Origin: Planctomycetaceae bacterium
Lineage (GTDB): Bacteria; Planctomycetota; Planctomycetia; Pirellulales; Pirellulaceae
Length of the DNA: 61,631 nt
Assembly: GCA_012729315.1 (NCBI GenBank)
Contig: JAAYDI010000067.1
Coordinates: 1 to 61,631 of the forward strand
Direction of reading: 5' to 3'
Shown piece by piece: positions 54,041-61,631 of this stretch. Positions within the stretch are counted from its first letter, which is position 1. Each line of letters starts with the position of its first letter. The notes beneath the pieces are model-generated. The model searched no databases. It was not told where the DNA came from and saw only the letters and a program-made list of their open reading frames with translations. The position numbers and the translations under genes were made by a program.

Positions 54041-55140
54041 ACGCCCGCGACAGCGGTGATCCGCGCATCGGCCAACCGCTGGCCGAACTGGACACCCCGG
54101 TACTGCTGCTGGACCGCGCCGCGAGCGATCGGAACGTGGCACAGCTGGCCGCCTTCTTCCGCGGCCGCCCGGCGCAGCTGCGCCCGCATTTTAAGAACCA
54201 CAAATGCGTCACGCTGGCCCGGCGGCAGCTGGCCGCCGGAGCGGTCGGCATGACCTGCGCCAAGCTCAGCGAGGCGGAAGTGCTCGTCGACCAGGGCGTC
54301 CGCGACGTCCTGATCGCCAACCAGGTGGTCGGCAGCGGCAAGGTGAACCGCCTGGTACAACTCGCGCAGCGCGCACGCATCAGCGTGGCCGTCGACCACC
54401 CGGACCAGGCGGCGGCGATCTCGGCGGCGGCCACCGCTGCCGGCGCGCTGGTCCACCTGCTGGTCGAAGTGGACATCGGCATGGGGCGCTGCGGCGTCGC
54501 CCCCGGCGCGCCGGCGGTGGAACTCGCCCGACGCGTGACCGCGCTGCCCGGCGTGCGTTTCGCCGGCCTGCAGGCGTATGAGGGACACGTCGTCAATACG
54601 CTCGACCGCGCAGAGCGGGCCCTGCGCGCGCGGGCCGCCATGCAGCAGGCGCTCGATACGCGCCACCTGCTGGCCCAGGCGGGCATCTCCGTCGCGTGCG
54701 TGAGCGGTTGTTCGAGCGCGACGTACGACAGCACCGGCACGCTGGAGGGAGTGGACGAGGTCCAGGCCGGCACCTACGCCACGATGGACCGGCATTACCA
54801 TCAGCTGGTGCCCGAATTCGAGATCGCCTTGTCGGTGCTCGCCCGGGTCATCAGTCGCCCGGCCCCGGACCGGGCCGTGCTGGACGTCGGCGTCAAAGGG
54901 GCCGGCGGCGAGTTCGGGGTGCCGGCGATCCGCGATTTCCCGGACGTGGAGATCCCGTTCTTCCTCGCGGAGGAGCACGTCGTCGTGCGGCGCGCGCCGG
55001 GCTGGCCCATCGGGCAGGCGCTGCAGTTGATTCCCAGTCATGCCTGCACCACGTGCAACCTGCACCGCGAGCTGGTCGTCCACGAGCAGGGGCGCGTGGT
55101 CGAGATCTGGCCGATCGAAGCCTCCGGGAAGCTGGCCTGA
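54028..55140 (+). CDS. D-threonine aldolase / D-serine dehydratase-type PLP enzyme (DSD1 family)
   Basis: 370 residues of the alanine-racemase-fold (fold type III) PLP family. LDTPVLLLDRAASDRN opens the barrel, the PLP lysine is K56 in HFKNHK, and the metal site is H338-x-C340 in SHACTTCNLH, as in D-threonine aldolase and eukaryotic-type D-serine dehydratase. EVQAGTYATMD is the conserved central segment. Relatives cleave D-beta-hydroxy-amino acids (D-threonine, D-3-hydroxyaspartate) or dehydrate D-serine. The ATG at 54028 overlaps the aldehyde dehydrogenase gene by 13 nt. With a class III aminotransferase and an M19 dipeptidase nearby, amino-group chemistry on a D-configured compound is suggested. 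Confidence 0.83.
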   Translation: MAGVDARDSGDPRIGQPLAELDTPVLLLDRAASDRNVAQLAAFFRGRPAQLRPHFKNHKCVTLARRQLAAGAVGMTCAKLSEAEVLVDQGVRDVLIANQVVGSGKVNRLVQLAQRARISVAVDHPDQAAAISAAATAAGALVHLLVEVDIGMGRCGVAPGAPAVELARRVTALPGVRFAGLQAYEGHVVNTLDRAERALRARAAMQQALDTRHLLAQAGISVACVSGCSSATYDSTGTLEGVDEVQAGTYATMDRHYHQLVPEFEIALSVLARVISRPAPDRAVLDVGVKGAGGEFGVPAIRDFPDVEIPFFLAEEHVVVRRAPGWPIGQALQLIPSHACTTCNLHRELVVHEQGRVVEIWPIEASGKLA

Positions 55141-55252
55141 ATGCCGCGTCGCCCGCCGCCCGGCTGCGAACCACACAGGCCGCAAACGACAAGCAACAAG
55201 AACACATGGTAGATCCTGCCGCAGCGCGGCGGGGCGCAGGGGAACACGGGTC

Positions 55253-56200
55253 ATGAGCGTGCCGATTGGTGTTGTCGGGATGGGATTGCTCGGCCGCGGC
55301 ATCACGGCCTGCCTGCTCGAGCGCGGTCACCAGGTCGTGGCCGTCGCACGCACGGCAGACAGGCATGCGCAGGCGCTGCCGATCATCGAGCAGATGCTGG
55401 GCGAACTGATCGAGCGCGGCGTGGCGCCCCCCGACCTGACGGCACGGTGCCGGGAGCGGCTGGAGCAGGTCACCACCTGGGAGCCGCTGGCGCCCTGTGG
55501 CCTGGTCATCGAAAGCGTCTCCGACGATCTGGCGGTGAAGCAGTCGGTGTTTGACGAGCTCGAGCGGGTGGTGGCGTGTGACGCGGTGATCGCCAGCAAC
55601 ACGTCGGCGATTCCGATCAGCGTGCTGCAGCAGACCCGCCAGCACCCCGCGCGGTTTGTCGGCATGCACTGGGCCGAACCGGCGCACGCCACGCGGTTCC
55701 TGGAGCTGATCCGCGGCGAGCAGACCTCCGACGAGACGCTCCGCCGCACGGAGGAGCTGGCGCGCCGCCTGGGCAAAGACCCGACCATCTGCCAGCAGGA
55801 CATTCCGGGGTTCATCGTGAACCGCTTGGGCTACGCGCTCTACCGCGAGGCGCTGCACCTGGTCGAACTGGGCGTCGCCGACTGCGCGACGATCGACCGC
55901 AGCGTGCGGAACACCCTGGGTCTGTGGGCGGCCTGCTGCGGGCCGTTTCGCTGGATCGACTTGACAGGCGGACCGGCCCTGTACGCCCGCAGCATGGAGC
56001 GGGTGCTCCCGACGCTGTGCCACGACGCGGCCATCCCGCCGGCGCTGGCGAACCTGGCCGACCAGGATGCGCGTGGGATTGTGAACGGCCGCGGTTTCTA
56101 CGAGTATACGGCGGAAGAGATACGTGCCTGGGAACAACGCCAACGCCGCCACACCTGGATGGTCAAGGAGTGGCTGGACGCCGAGTTCCCGGTGGAATGA
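55253..56200 (+). CDS. 3-hydroxyacyl-CoA dehydrogenase-like NAD enzyme
   Basis: 315 residues. The Rossmann loop GVVGMGLLGRGI, the SNTSAIPIS segment and the all-alpha C-terminal domain (DIPGFIVNRLGYALYREALH) match the 3-hydroxyacyl-CoA dehydrogenase superfamily. The usual H-x-F-N-P segment is MHWAEPAHATRFLELI, keeping the catalytic His and Glu but replacing the rest. That, together with its place in a sugar/amino-acid cluster and the lack of other beta-oxidation genes, points to a non-CoA 3-hydroxy acid such as a gulonate-, carnitine- or hydroxybutyrate-like compound (inference). The start at 55253 follows the DSD1-type gene by 112 nt; AGGGGAAC lies upstream. Confidence 0.8.
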   Translation: MSVPIGVVGMGLLGRGITACLLERGHQVVAVARTADRHAQALPIIEQMLGELIERGVAPPDLTARCRERLEQVTTWEPLAPCGLVIESVSDDLAVKQSVFDELERVVACDAVIASNTSAIPISVLQQTRQHPARFVGMHWAEPAHATRFLELIRGEQTSDETLRRTEELARRLGKDPTICQQDIPGFIVNRLGYALYREALHLVELGVADCATIDRSVRNTLGLWAACCGPFRWIDLTGGPALYARSMERVLPTLCHDAAIPPALANLADQDARGIVNGRGFYEYTAEEIRAWEQRQRRHTWMVKEWLDAEFPVE

Positions 56201-56233
56201 GTGGATGGTGCTGCGCGAGAAAGGCGGAACAGC

Positions 56234-57058
56234 ATGCGATTCAGCCGTGTCAAGGCGAAGCTGCGCAACGGCGACGCCGTGTTGATTACCTGTTGTCACT
56301 TCATCGATCCGAGCGTCTACGAACTGGTGAGCCTGCTGGGTTTTGACGGGATCTGGCTCGACCTCGAACACCACGCCACCAGCGACGAGACGGCCGCCAC
56401 GTTGATGCGCGCTGCGCGGGTGGGCGTCTCGGACGTGATCGCGCGGCCGGCCAAGGGCGAGTTCATGCGCACCGGGCGGCTGCTGGAGGCCGGTGCGCAG
56501 GGGATCATGTATCCGCGGTGCGAGTCGGCCGAGGAGGCGGCGGAACTGGTCCGCTGGGCGAAGTTCGCCCCGCAGGGAGAACGCGGCGTGGACGGGGCCA
56601 ACGGGGACAATCCCTACTGCGCGGTCCCCATCCCCCCCTACCTGAAGGCGGCCAACGAGCACACGCTGCTCATCACCCAGCTGGAATCTCCCGCAGCGCT
56701 CGACGCCGCCGATGCCATCGCGCAGGTGCCGGGCGTGGACGTGCTGATGATCGGACCCGGGGACCTGAGCACGATTGCCGGCATTCCGTATCAGTTCGAT
56801 CATCCGCTGATCGCCGACGCCTACCGGCGCGTGGCGGCGGCGGCCCGGCGGGCCGGCAAGTGGTGGGGCACCGTCAGCGGCAGTCCGGAGCACATGCAGC
56901 AGCTGCTGGACCTGGGGGCGAAATTCCTCTGCCACGGCGCCGACATCATCATGGTCAAGCAGGGCATGGAGCTGATCCAAGAACGTTTCGCAGCGCTCGG
57001 TTTCACGTTCGAAAACCGCCTCGCTGCGCTGGCCGCGGAAGTGGAGCGCGCGGGGTGA
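56234..57058 (+). CDS. HpcH/HpaI family class II aldolase
   Basis: 274 residues of the HpcH/HpaI (2-oxo-3-deoxy acid aldolase, citrate-lyase beta-like) family. GFDGIWLDLEHHATSDE carries the Glu-His pair near the catalytic site, GIMYPRCESAEEA the substrate arginine, and QLESPAALDAADAIAQVPG, followed by VDVLMIGPGDLS, the metal-binding Glu and Asp. Such enzymes split 2-oxo-3-deoxy acids into pyruvate and an aldehyde, as in L-rhamnonate or 4-hydroxyphenylacetate breakdown. That chemistry would link the dehydratase upstream with the aldehyde dehydrogenase. The ATG at 56234 follows AAAGGCGGAACAGC; the next gene starts 6 nt after the stop. Confidence 0.87.
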   Translation: MRFSRVKAKLRNGDAVLITCCHFIDPSVYELVSLLGFDGIWLDLEHHATSDETAATLMRAARVGVSDVIARPAKGEFMRTGRLLEAGAQGIMYPRCESAEEAAELVRWAKFAPQGERGVDGANGDNPYCAVPIPPYLKAANEHTLLITQLESPAALDAADAIAQVPGVDVLMIGPGDLSTIAGIPYQFDHPLIADAYRRVAAAARRAGKWWGTVSGSPEHMQQLLDLGAKFLCHGADIIMVKQGMELIQERFAALGFTFENRLAALAAEVERAG

Positions 57059-57064
57059 TGCCGC

Positions 57065-58048
57065 ATGATCGTCACGACCTGGAATGACTATCGACTGTCG
57101 CGGTTGATGCTGGGCACGGTGCAGTTCGGTATGCCCTATGGTGTGGCCAACCGCACGGGGCAGCCCACCTACCAGGAAGTCCGGTCGATCGTGGCGGCTG
57201 CCGCGGAGGGGGGAGTCAACTGTTTTGACACGGCCGCCGCGTACGGGACCAGCGAAGCGGTGCTGGGCCGCGCGCTACGCGAACTCCAGCTGGCGGAATC
57301 GGCTTTCGTGGTGACGAAGGTACGCCCGCTCACCCCGGACGAACAGGCCGACCGGGCGCTGGCGTCGCGCGCGATCGAACAGTCGGTAGCCGATTCGCGG
57401 CAGCGGCTGCAGCGCGACTGCCTGCCGGTGGTGCTGTTTCACCGGGAGCCGAACGCCATCTACAGCGATGTGCTGGCCGGACTTGCCGACCGGGGTTGGC
57501 TGCGTTACGCGGGCGTGTCGTGTGATAACCGTCCCGGTCCGGCCGCTGAGTTCGTCACGGCGGCGAACGTGGCGGCGCTCCAGCTCCCGGCCAGCGTGCT
57601 CGATTGCCGGCACCAGCGCAGCGGCGTGTTCGCGGCGGCCGCGGCCAGGGGAGTGGCCGTGTTCATCCGGAGCGTCTACCTGCAGGGCCTGTTGCTGATG
57701 CCCGAGGCGGAGATGCCCGCGGCGCTGCGCGCGGTCATCCCGGTGCGGCGGCACTTGACCTCGCTGGCCCGTGCCGCCGGCATGCCGCTGGCCGAACTCG
57801 CCCTGCGATTCATGCTGGCCCAGCCGGGAGTGACCTGTGTACTGACCGGTGTCGAGACGGTCGCACAGCTGCAGGCCAACCTGGCGATTGTCGCGCGTGG
57901 CCCGCTGCCGGACGATCTGTTGCGCGCAGTCGAGCGGGCAGTTCCCGCGCTCCCCGAGACAATCCTGACACCGTCTTTGTGGCCCACCGCGGGCTCCGGC
58001 TCGGAGGGGGTACCGACAGACCTCCGCCCGGATGCACACCACACCTGA
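57065..58048 (+). CDS. Cytoplasmic aldo/keto reductase
   Basis: 327 residues, a normal single-domain aldo/keto reductase without a signal peptide. It opens SRLMLGTVQFGMPYGVANRT, and the tetrad can be followed in NCFDTAAAYG (Asp, Tyr), FVVTKVRP (Lys) and VLFHREP (His). The opening resembles aldo/keto reductases often found in surface-polysaccharide and sugar clusters. It would interconvert an aldose or ketone and its alcohol with NAD(P)H. It starts 6 nt after the aldolase stop, so co-translation with it is likely, and is followed 25 nt later by an SDR gene. Confidence 0.87.
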   Translation: MIVTTWNDYRLSRLMLGTVQFGMPYGVANRTGQPTYQEVRSIVAAAAEGGVNCFDTAAAYGTSEAVLGRALRELQLAESAFVVTKVRPLTPDEQADRALASRAIEQSVADSRQRLQRDCLPVVLFHREPNAIYSDVLAGLADRGWLRYAGVSCDNRPGPAAEFVTAANVAALQLPASVLDCRHQRSGVFAAAAARGVAVFIRSVYLQGLLLMPEAEMPAALRAVIPVRRHLTSLARAAGMPLAELALRFMLAQPGVTCVLTGVETVAQLQANLAIVARGPLPDDLLRAVERAVPALPETILTPSLWPTAGSGSEGVPTDLRPDAHHT

Positions 58049-58073
58049 CACACACCATTACAGAGGTTGCGAC

Positions 58074-58883
58074 ATGACTACACCCGATGCCGATTCACCT
58101 ACCGTTGAGCAGCTGTTCGATCTGAGCGGCCGCACAGCGCTGATCACCGGGGCGCGCGGTTACCTGGGGCGTGCGCAGGCCGCAGCGCTGGCTGAGGCCG
58201 GTGCCCGAGTCATCGTGTCGAGCCGCCATCGGGACCAGGCGCTTGCGGTCGCGGAGGAACTCGGCGGCCCGCAGGCGGGGCGCCACCTGGCCGTGTGCCT
58301 CGACTACCTGGACGAATCGTCGCTGGCGGAGGGGTTCGCGGAGGCGGTGGCGCAGGCCGGACAGATTGACATCCTGGTCAACAACGGCAACGCGGCGGTG
58401 GCCGCCGACTGGTCGACGGTCACAGGCGCGGAGTTTCAGCGCCAGCTGGCCAATCTGACCGGCTACTTCCTGCTGGCGCGGCAGGTGCGGAACCACGCCG
58501 TGGCGGCCCAGCGGCCGGCCAGCATCATCCTGCTCGGCTCGATGTACGGCGTCGTCGGCTCCTACCCGGACGCGTACGCGGGGATCTGCCCGGCGAGCCC
58601 GGCCGCCTACCATGCGCTCAAGGGCGGGATCGTGCACCTGACGCGGCACCTGGCGGTGTACTGGGCCCGCGACGCGGTGCGTGTGAACTGTCTCAGCCCC
58701 GGACCGTTTCCCAGCGACCAGGCGCCCGCCGGGCTGGCCGAGCGGCTCAGCACGAAATCGCCCATGGGGCGGATGGGCCGGCCGCACGAGCTGAAAGGCG
58801 CCATCGTGTTCCTGGCGTCGGACGCGAGCAGCTACATGACGGGACAGAACCTGATTATCGACGGTGGCTGGACCGCCTGGTGA
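58074..58883 (+). CDS. Short-chain dehydrogenase/reductase (sugar or polyol type)
   Basis: 269 residues. The cofactor loop is TGARGYLGRAQ, less common than TGxxxGIG but seen in sugar-acid and surface-sugar SDRs. LVNNGNAAVAADW replaces the usual NNAG, the catalytic serine is in LLGSMYGVVG and the Tyr-Lys pair in YHALKGG. The C-terminal SDASSYMTGQNLIIDGGWTA is canonical, so the reading frame is full. The likely role is NAD(P)-linked oxidation of a sugar or hydroxy acid in the same pathway as its neighbours. CAGAGG precedes the ATG by about 7 nt. Confidence 0.87.
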   Translation: MTTPDADSPTVEQLFDLSGRTALITGARGYLGRAQAAALAEAGARVIVSSRHRDQALAVAEELGGPQAGRHLAVCLDYLDESSLAEGFAEAVAQAGQIDILVNNGNAAVAADWSTVTGAEFQRQLANLTGYFLLARQVRNHAVAAQRPASIILLGSMYGVVGSYPDAYAGICPASPAAYHALKGGIVHLTRHLAVYWARDAVRVNCLSPGPFPSDQAPAGLAERLSTKSPMGRMGRPHELKGAIVFLASDASSYMTGQNLIIDGGWTAW

Positions 58884-58948
58884 ACCGCGCGCCGCACCCG
58901 TGGCCGCGGGCAGGCGTCCGCGCCGCCCCCATTTGTGAAGGAGTCTCC

Positions 58949-60295
58949 ATGCCCCAACCGCCGCATCCTACACGTGTGCCCCAGTCGATGGCGCTCTACG
59001 CGCGTGCCACACAACTGATCCCCGGCGCGACGCAGCTGATCAGTCGCCGGCCGACGCGAGTCGCTTATGGCGTATCGCCGATCTACGCCGCGCGCGCCCA
59101 GGGGGCGCGGTTCTGGGATGTCGATGGCTTCGAATACATCGACTGGATCAGCGGCATCGGCGCGATTCTGCTGGGCTACGCCGATCCGGTGGTGGACGAC
59201 GCAGTGCGGGCGCAGTTGGCGCAGGGCACCATCTACTCAGTCAATCACGAACTGGAAATTGAACTGGCGGAGGAACTGTGTGCGGCGATTCCGTGTGCCG
59301 AGATGGTCCGCTATGCCAAATGCGGCGGCGAGGCGTGTGCGATCGCCGTGCGAATCGCGCGCGGCGTGACGGGGCGGGACAAGGTGTTGTTCTGCGGCTA
59401 TCACGGCTGGCACGACTGGTATCTGGCAGCGAATCTGGCGGAGGATGCCAATCTCAACGCGCATCTGTTCCCCGGCATCGACCCGATCGGCGTGCCGCGC
59501 GCGCTGGCGGGGACCGTGTTGCCGTTCCCCAGCGGCAATCTCGCGGCGTTGAGTGACCAGCTGGAACAGCATCGTGGCGAGGTGGCTGCGATCATCATGG
59601 AGCCGCTCCGTTCCGAACTCCCGCCCGCCGGCTACCTGGCAGGGGTAGCCGACCTGGCCCGCGCGCACGGTGCGGTCTTGATCTTCGACGAAGTGTCGTC
59701 GGGACTGCGTTTCAGTACGGGTGGTGCGCAGCAGTATCTGGGGGTCACACCGGACATGGCGGTGTTCGCCAAATCGCTCTCCAACGGCTATCCGATGGCG
59801 GCAGTGGTAGGTCGGCGTGCGGTGATGGAGCCTGCTGCGCGGATGTTCATCTCCAGCACCTACTGGAGCGACACGATCGGCCTGCGCGCGGCGCTTACCA
59901 CGCTGCGTGAAGTTCGCCGGCGCGACGTGCCGGGCCAGTTGTGGCGTTTTGGCCAGGCGTTGAAGTCCCGCTTAAACGATGTGGCCGCCGAAGTCGGGCT
60001 GGATGTGCAGTGCACGGGCGTCGACGTGCACCCGCACCTGGAGTTCGGTATCGCCGACCCGCAGCTCAAGAGCCAGGTGATCACGTTGTACATCCAGGAG
60101 ATGGCCAAGCGCGGCTGCCACGGCTATGCCGCCTTCTACCTCAACGCCGCGCAGGGGGACGCCGAACTGGCGCAGACCAGCGAGGCAGCTCGCGAGTCCT
60201 TTACGGTCATTCGCGATGCGCTGGCGTCCCACACGGTCGCACAACGGCTGGAGTGTGCCCAGCAACAAGACGCCTTCCGCCGCCTGGTCCGCTGA
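58949..60295 (+). CDS. Class III aminotransferase, glutamate-1-semialdehyde aminomutase-like
   Basis: 448 residues of fold type I PLP enzymes. GARFWDVDGFEYIDWISG, GYHGWHDWYL, FDEVSSGLRFSTGG and FAKSLSNGYPMAAVVG with PLP lysine K275 are the usual landmarks. The sequence is closer in style to glutamate-1-semialdehyde 2,1-aminomutase-like aminotransferases of sugar clusters than to ornithine-type enzymes. It could transfer an amino group to or from a keto sugar or keto acid. It is probably not the heme-pathway HemL, judging by its context, but sequence comparison would be needed. GAAGGAGTCTCC precedes the ATG. It ends the plus-strand cluster and converges with the M19 dipeptidase. Confidence 0.83.
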   Translation: MPQPPHPTRVPQSMALYARATQLIPGATQLISRRPTRVAYGVSPIYAARAQGARFWDVDGFEYIDWISGIGAILLGYADPVVDDAVRAQLAQGTIYSVNHELEIELAEELCAAIPCAEMVRYAKCGGEACAIAVRIARGVTGRDKVLFCGYHGWHDWYLAANLAEDANLNAHLFPGIDPIGVPRALAGTVLPFPSGNLAALSDQLEQHRGEVAAIIMEPLRSELPPAGYLAGVADLARAHGAVLIFDEVSSGLRFSTGGAQQYLGVTPDMAVFAKSLSNGYPMAAVVGRRAVMEPAARMFISSTYWSDTIGLRAALTTLREVRRRDVPGQLWRFGQALKSRLNDVAAEVGLDVQCTGVDVHPHLEFGIADPQLKSQVITLYIQEMAKRGCHGYAAFYLNAAQGDAELAQTSEAARESFTVIRDALASHTVAQRLECAQQQDAFRRLVR

Positions 60296-60327
60296 CGCAT
60301 CCGGCCGAATTGCGGCGCGGCTGCCGG

Positions 60328-61437
60328 TCACGACAGGATCTTCATGAGCTGCCGCACCCAGTTGCCGTGCAGGATGGACTCCACATCCGCCTGGTTGTAG
60401 CCGCGCTGGGCGAGTATCCCGGCCAGTCGCTGCAGGTCCGCGATCGAGTCCAGATCGCGCGGGCACTGCTCGCGGCCATATCCGCCGTCCAGATCGGAGC
60501 CGATGGCAGAGTGCCGCGTGTTCCCGGAGAGCTGGCAGATGTGGTCGATATGATCGGCACAGTGTTCGATTCGCACGTCCGCCGATGCCGGAGTCGTCGT
60601 GCCTGGAATCCAGTTCGGATACAGCATCCAGGCATCGCAGGCCACGCCGATCACGGCGTCGCGCGCGATCAGGGCCCGGATCTGATCATCGCTGAACTGG
60701 CGGCTGCCGGGCACCAGCGCGCGGCAGTTGTTGTGGCTGGCCCACACGGGCCCGTCGAACAATTCGAGGGCCTCCCAGAACGCTTCGTCCGTCAGGTGAG
60801 TGCAATCGAGGATCATGTTGAGCTGCCGCATCTGTCGCAGCAGATCGCGCCCGAGCGGCGCCAGTCCGCCGCTGGCGCCGGTGCCCGGCGCATACCGACC
60901 GGGCCCGTAGTGCGCCGGGCCAATCGCCCGCAGCCCATATCCATACGCCCGCTCGACATGAGCAGGTGACAAAAGAGAGTCAGCGCCTTCGAGGCTCAGA
61001 ATGTAACCGATCGGAGCGTGATCGGAGGGGGCATCCTGCCAGAGGGCGACGTGCCGCGTCAGGCTGTCCCGGTCGACAATCTGCACCAGGTGGCCGGCAT
61101 CCTCCATGGCGCGATACCAGGCCAGTTGCCCCTGCGTGACGGCCCACGCGATGTCGGGACTGTTCCAGCCCGGCAGGCTGCTCCCCGGCTCGACGTAGCG
61201 GGCGATTTGTGTGGCGACGCACAGGCCGATCTGCCCCGTGCGCATTTCGCCGAACGTGAGCACGTTCTGCCCCCGATCAGGCTTATCGGTCAGGTTCCGC
61301 TCGCGCTGGCGGACTTCGTCCAGCGAGCGTGTCAGATCACGATTCCACTCGAGGGCGTTCATCGCCAGGTCGAGATGTCCGTCACAGATCAACATGGCTG
61401 TACTACCGGTGGCAGGTCCGTGGGTGAAGCGAAGCAT
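60328..61437 (-). CDS. M19 membrane-dipeptidase-type metallopeptidase
   Basis: 369 residues of the amidohydrolase-fold M19 (renal dipeptidase) family. Zinc ligands can be followed: H21-x-D23 in DGHLDLAM, the bridging Glu in LSLEGADS, His in DCTHLTDEAF and His in WASHNNCRA; the SDLDGGYG Asp is also present. Bacterial M19 enzymes hydrolyse dipeptides, including those with a D-residue at the C-terminal side. No signal peptide is apparent. The ATG at 61437 overlaps the stop of the upstream frame as TGATG, so coupled translation is likely; ATG 61395 directly before ICDGH is an alternative. It converges with the aminotransferase gene. Confidence 0.87.
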   Translation of the reverse strand: MLRFTHGPATGSTAMLICDGHLDLAMNALEWNRDLTRSLDEVRQRERNLTDKPDRGQNVLTFGEMRTGQIGLCVATQIARYVEPGSSLPGWNSPDIAWAVTQGQLAWYRAMEDAGHLVQIVDRDSLTRHVALWQDAPSDHAPIGYILSLEGADSLLSPAHVERAYGYGLRAIGPAHYGPGRYAPGTGASGGLAPLGRDLLRQMRQLNMILDCTHLTDEAFWEALELFDGPVWASHNNCRALVPGSRQFSDDQIRALIARDAVIGVACDAWMLYPNWIPGTTTPASADVRIEHCADHIDHICQLSGNTRHSAIGSDLDGGYGREQCPRDLDSIADLQRLAGILAQRGYNQADVESILHGNWVRQLMKILS

Positions 61438-61631
61438 CAACGTGCACTCATGGTATCGTGCCGCCCACAGAGCGTCCAAGAGGTGGCGCCCGCGTCGGCG
61501 AAGCACCGCCCCACGGCCGAGGTCAAGGCCGGAGTCGCGCCGCCCAGCAACCCCAACGTCCGTTCCAAGGGAAACAAGGTCGGTTCACCCCCCTCGCGCT
61601 GCCAGTCCCGATAGCCGAAACGCCAGAGCAC
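61437..61631 (-). CDS. C-terminal part of an unidentified protein, cut by the window end
   Basis: Sixty-four codons, open to the edge of the window, ending in a TGA that overlaps the M19 dipeptidase ATG (TGATG). This coupling argues that the frame is a real gene. The sequence (RFGYRDWQREGGEPTLFPLE, then GRCFADAGATSWTLCGRHD) gives no family I can name. Confidence 0.45.
   Translation of the reverse strand: MLWRFGYRDWQREGGEPTLFPLERTLGLLGGATPALTSAVGRCFADAGATSWTLCGRHDTMSAR

Noticed and set aside
54893-56980. A 695-codon open frame on the minus strand
   Set aside because: Antisense to the 3-hydroxyacyl-CoA-dehydrogenase-like and aldolase genes; no domain and shadow composition.
54028-61437. A complete beta-hydroxyaspartate cycle
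   Set aside because: Only a D-threonine-aldolase-type enzyme and an aminotransferase are present; the hydroxyaspartate dehydratase and iminosuccinate reductase are not seen.
1-61631. CRISPR arrays, rRNA and tRNA genes, prophage or integrase genes
   Set aside because: No regularly spaced repeat series, no conserved rRNA stretches, no tRNA-like T-loop with acceptor stems, and no phage or integrase-like protein among the real genes.

Overview
The window is a GC-rich bacterial chromosome segment with no rRNA, tRNA, CRISPR array or recognisable transposase. The best guess for the source is Planctomycetota. The reasons are the dense set of exported sugar-active proteins of the DUF4838, DUF5060, DUF5107, DUF6807, DUF4832 and GH127 types, four Gfo/Idh/MocA oxidoreductases with N-terminal (mostly Tat-like) export signals, the absence of SusC/SusD genes, and intergenic repeat blocks that give ORF-like shadows. 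Lentisphaerota, Hydrogenedentota or Armatimonadota cannot be excluded from sequence alone.

Layout. 1-1353: intergenic repeats, a truncated serine-hydrolase remnant and a PadR regulator. 1524-24531: a secreted carbohydrate-processing region, mostly on the minus strand: beta-propeller glycosidase-like protein, DUF4838 protein, a large glycosidase-like protein, an orphan DUF4091 C-terminus, Tat aldo/keto reductase, SGNH hydrolase, DUF5060 glycoside hydrolase, DUF5107-TPR protein, DUF6807 protein, Gfo/Idh/MocA protein, GH36 alpha-galactosidase and an unknown exported protein. 24560-26866: ilvB-ilvN preceded by a Val/Leu-rich leader peptide, mutually exclusive RNA stems and a 16-bp terminator hairpin, which together look like transcription attenuation. 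27030-45508: more sugar metabolism (TIM-barrel isomerase-like protein, exported beta-helix protein, GH127, three Gfo/Idh/MocA proteins) mixed with a DUF2461 protein, an MDR oxidoreductase, a DUF4832 protein, a thioesterase and a HEAT-repeat protein. 45618-49313: class II DAHP synthase and an acetyltransferase-deacetylase fusion. 49695-61631: an SDR gene, then eight co-directional enzyme genes (IlvD/Edd dehydratase, aldehyde dehydrogenase, D-threonine-aldolase-type PLP enzyme, 3-hydroxyacyl-CoA-dehydrogenase-like protein, HpcH/HpaI aldolase, aldo/keto reductase, SDR, class III aminotransferase), then an M19 dipeptidase on the other strand.

How the parts fit. The exported enzymes would trim plant- or algal-type polysaccharides outside the cytoplasm, and the isomerase-like, Gfo/Idh/MocA and dehydratase-aldolase-dehydrogenase genes could process the released sugars or sugar acids. 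The last cluster contains the enzyme types needed for a non-phosphorylative sugar-acid route (dehydratase, retro-aldolase, aldehyde oxidation) plus amino-group chemistry; its substrate is unknown. The most distinctive observations are the ilv attenuator, a modular dispersed repeat found in four copies each just downstream of a gene or gene remnant, the acetyltransferase-deacetylase fusion and the uncharacterised enzyme cluster.
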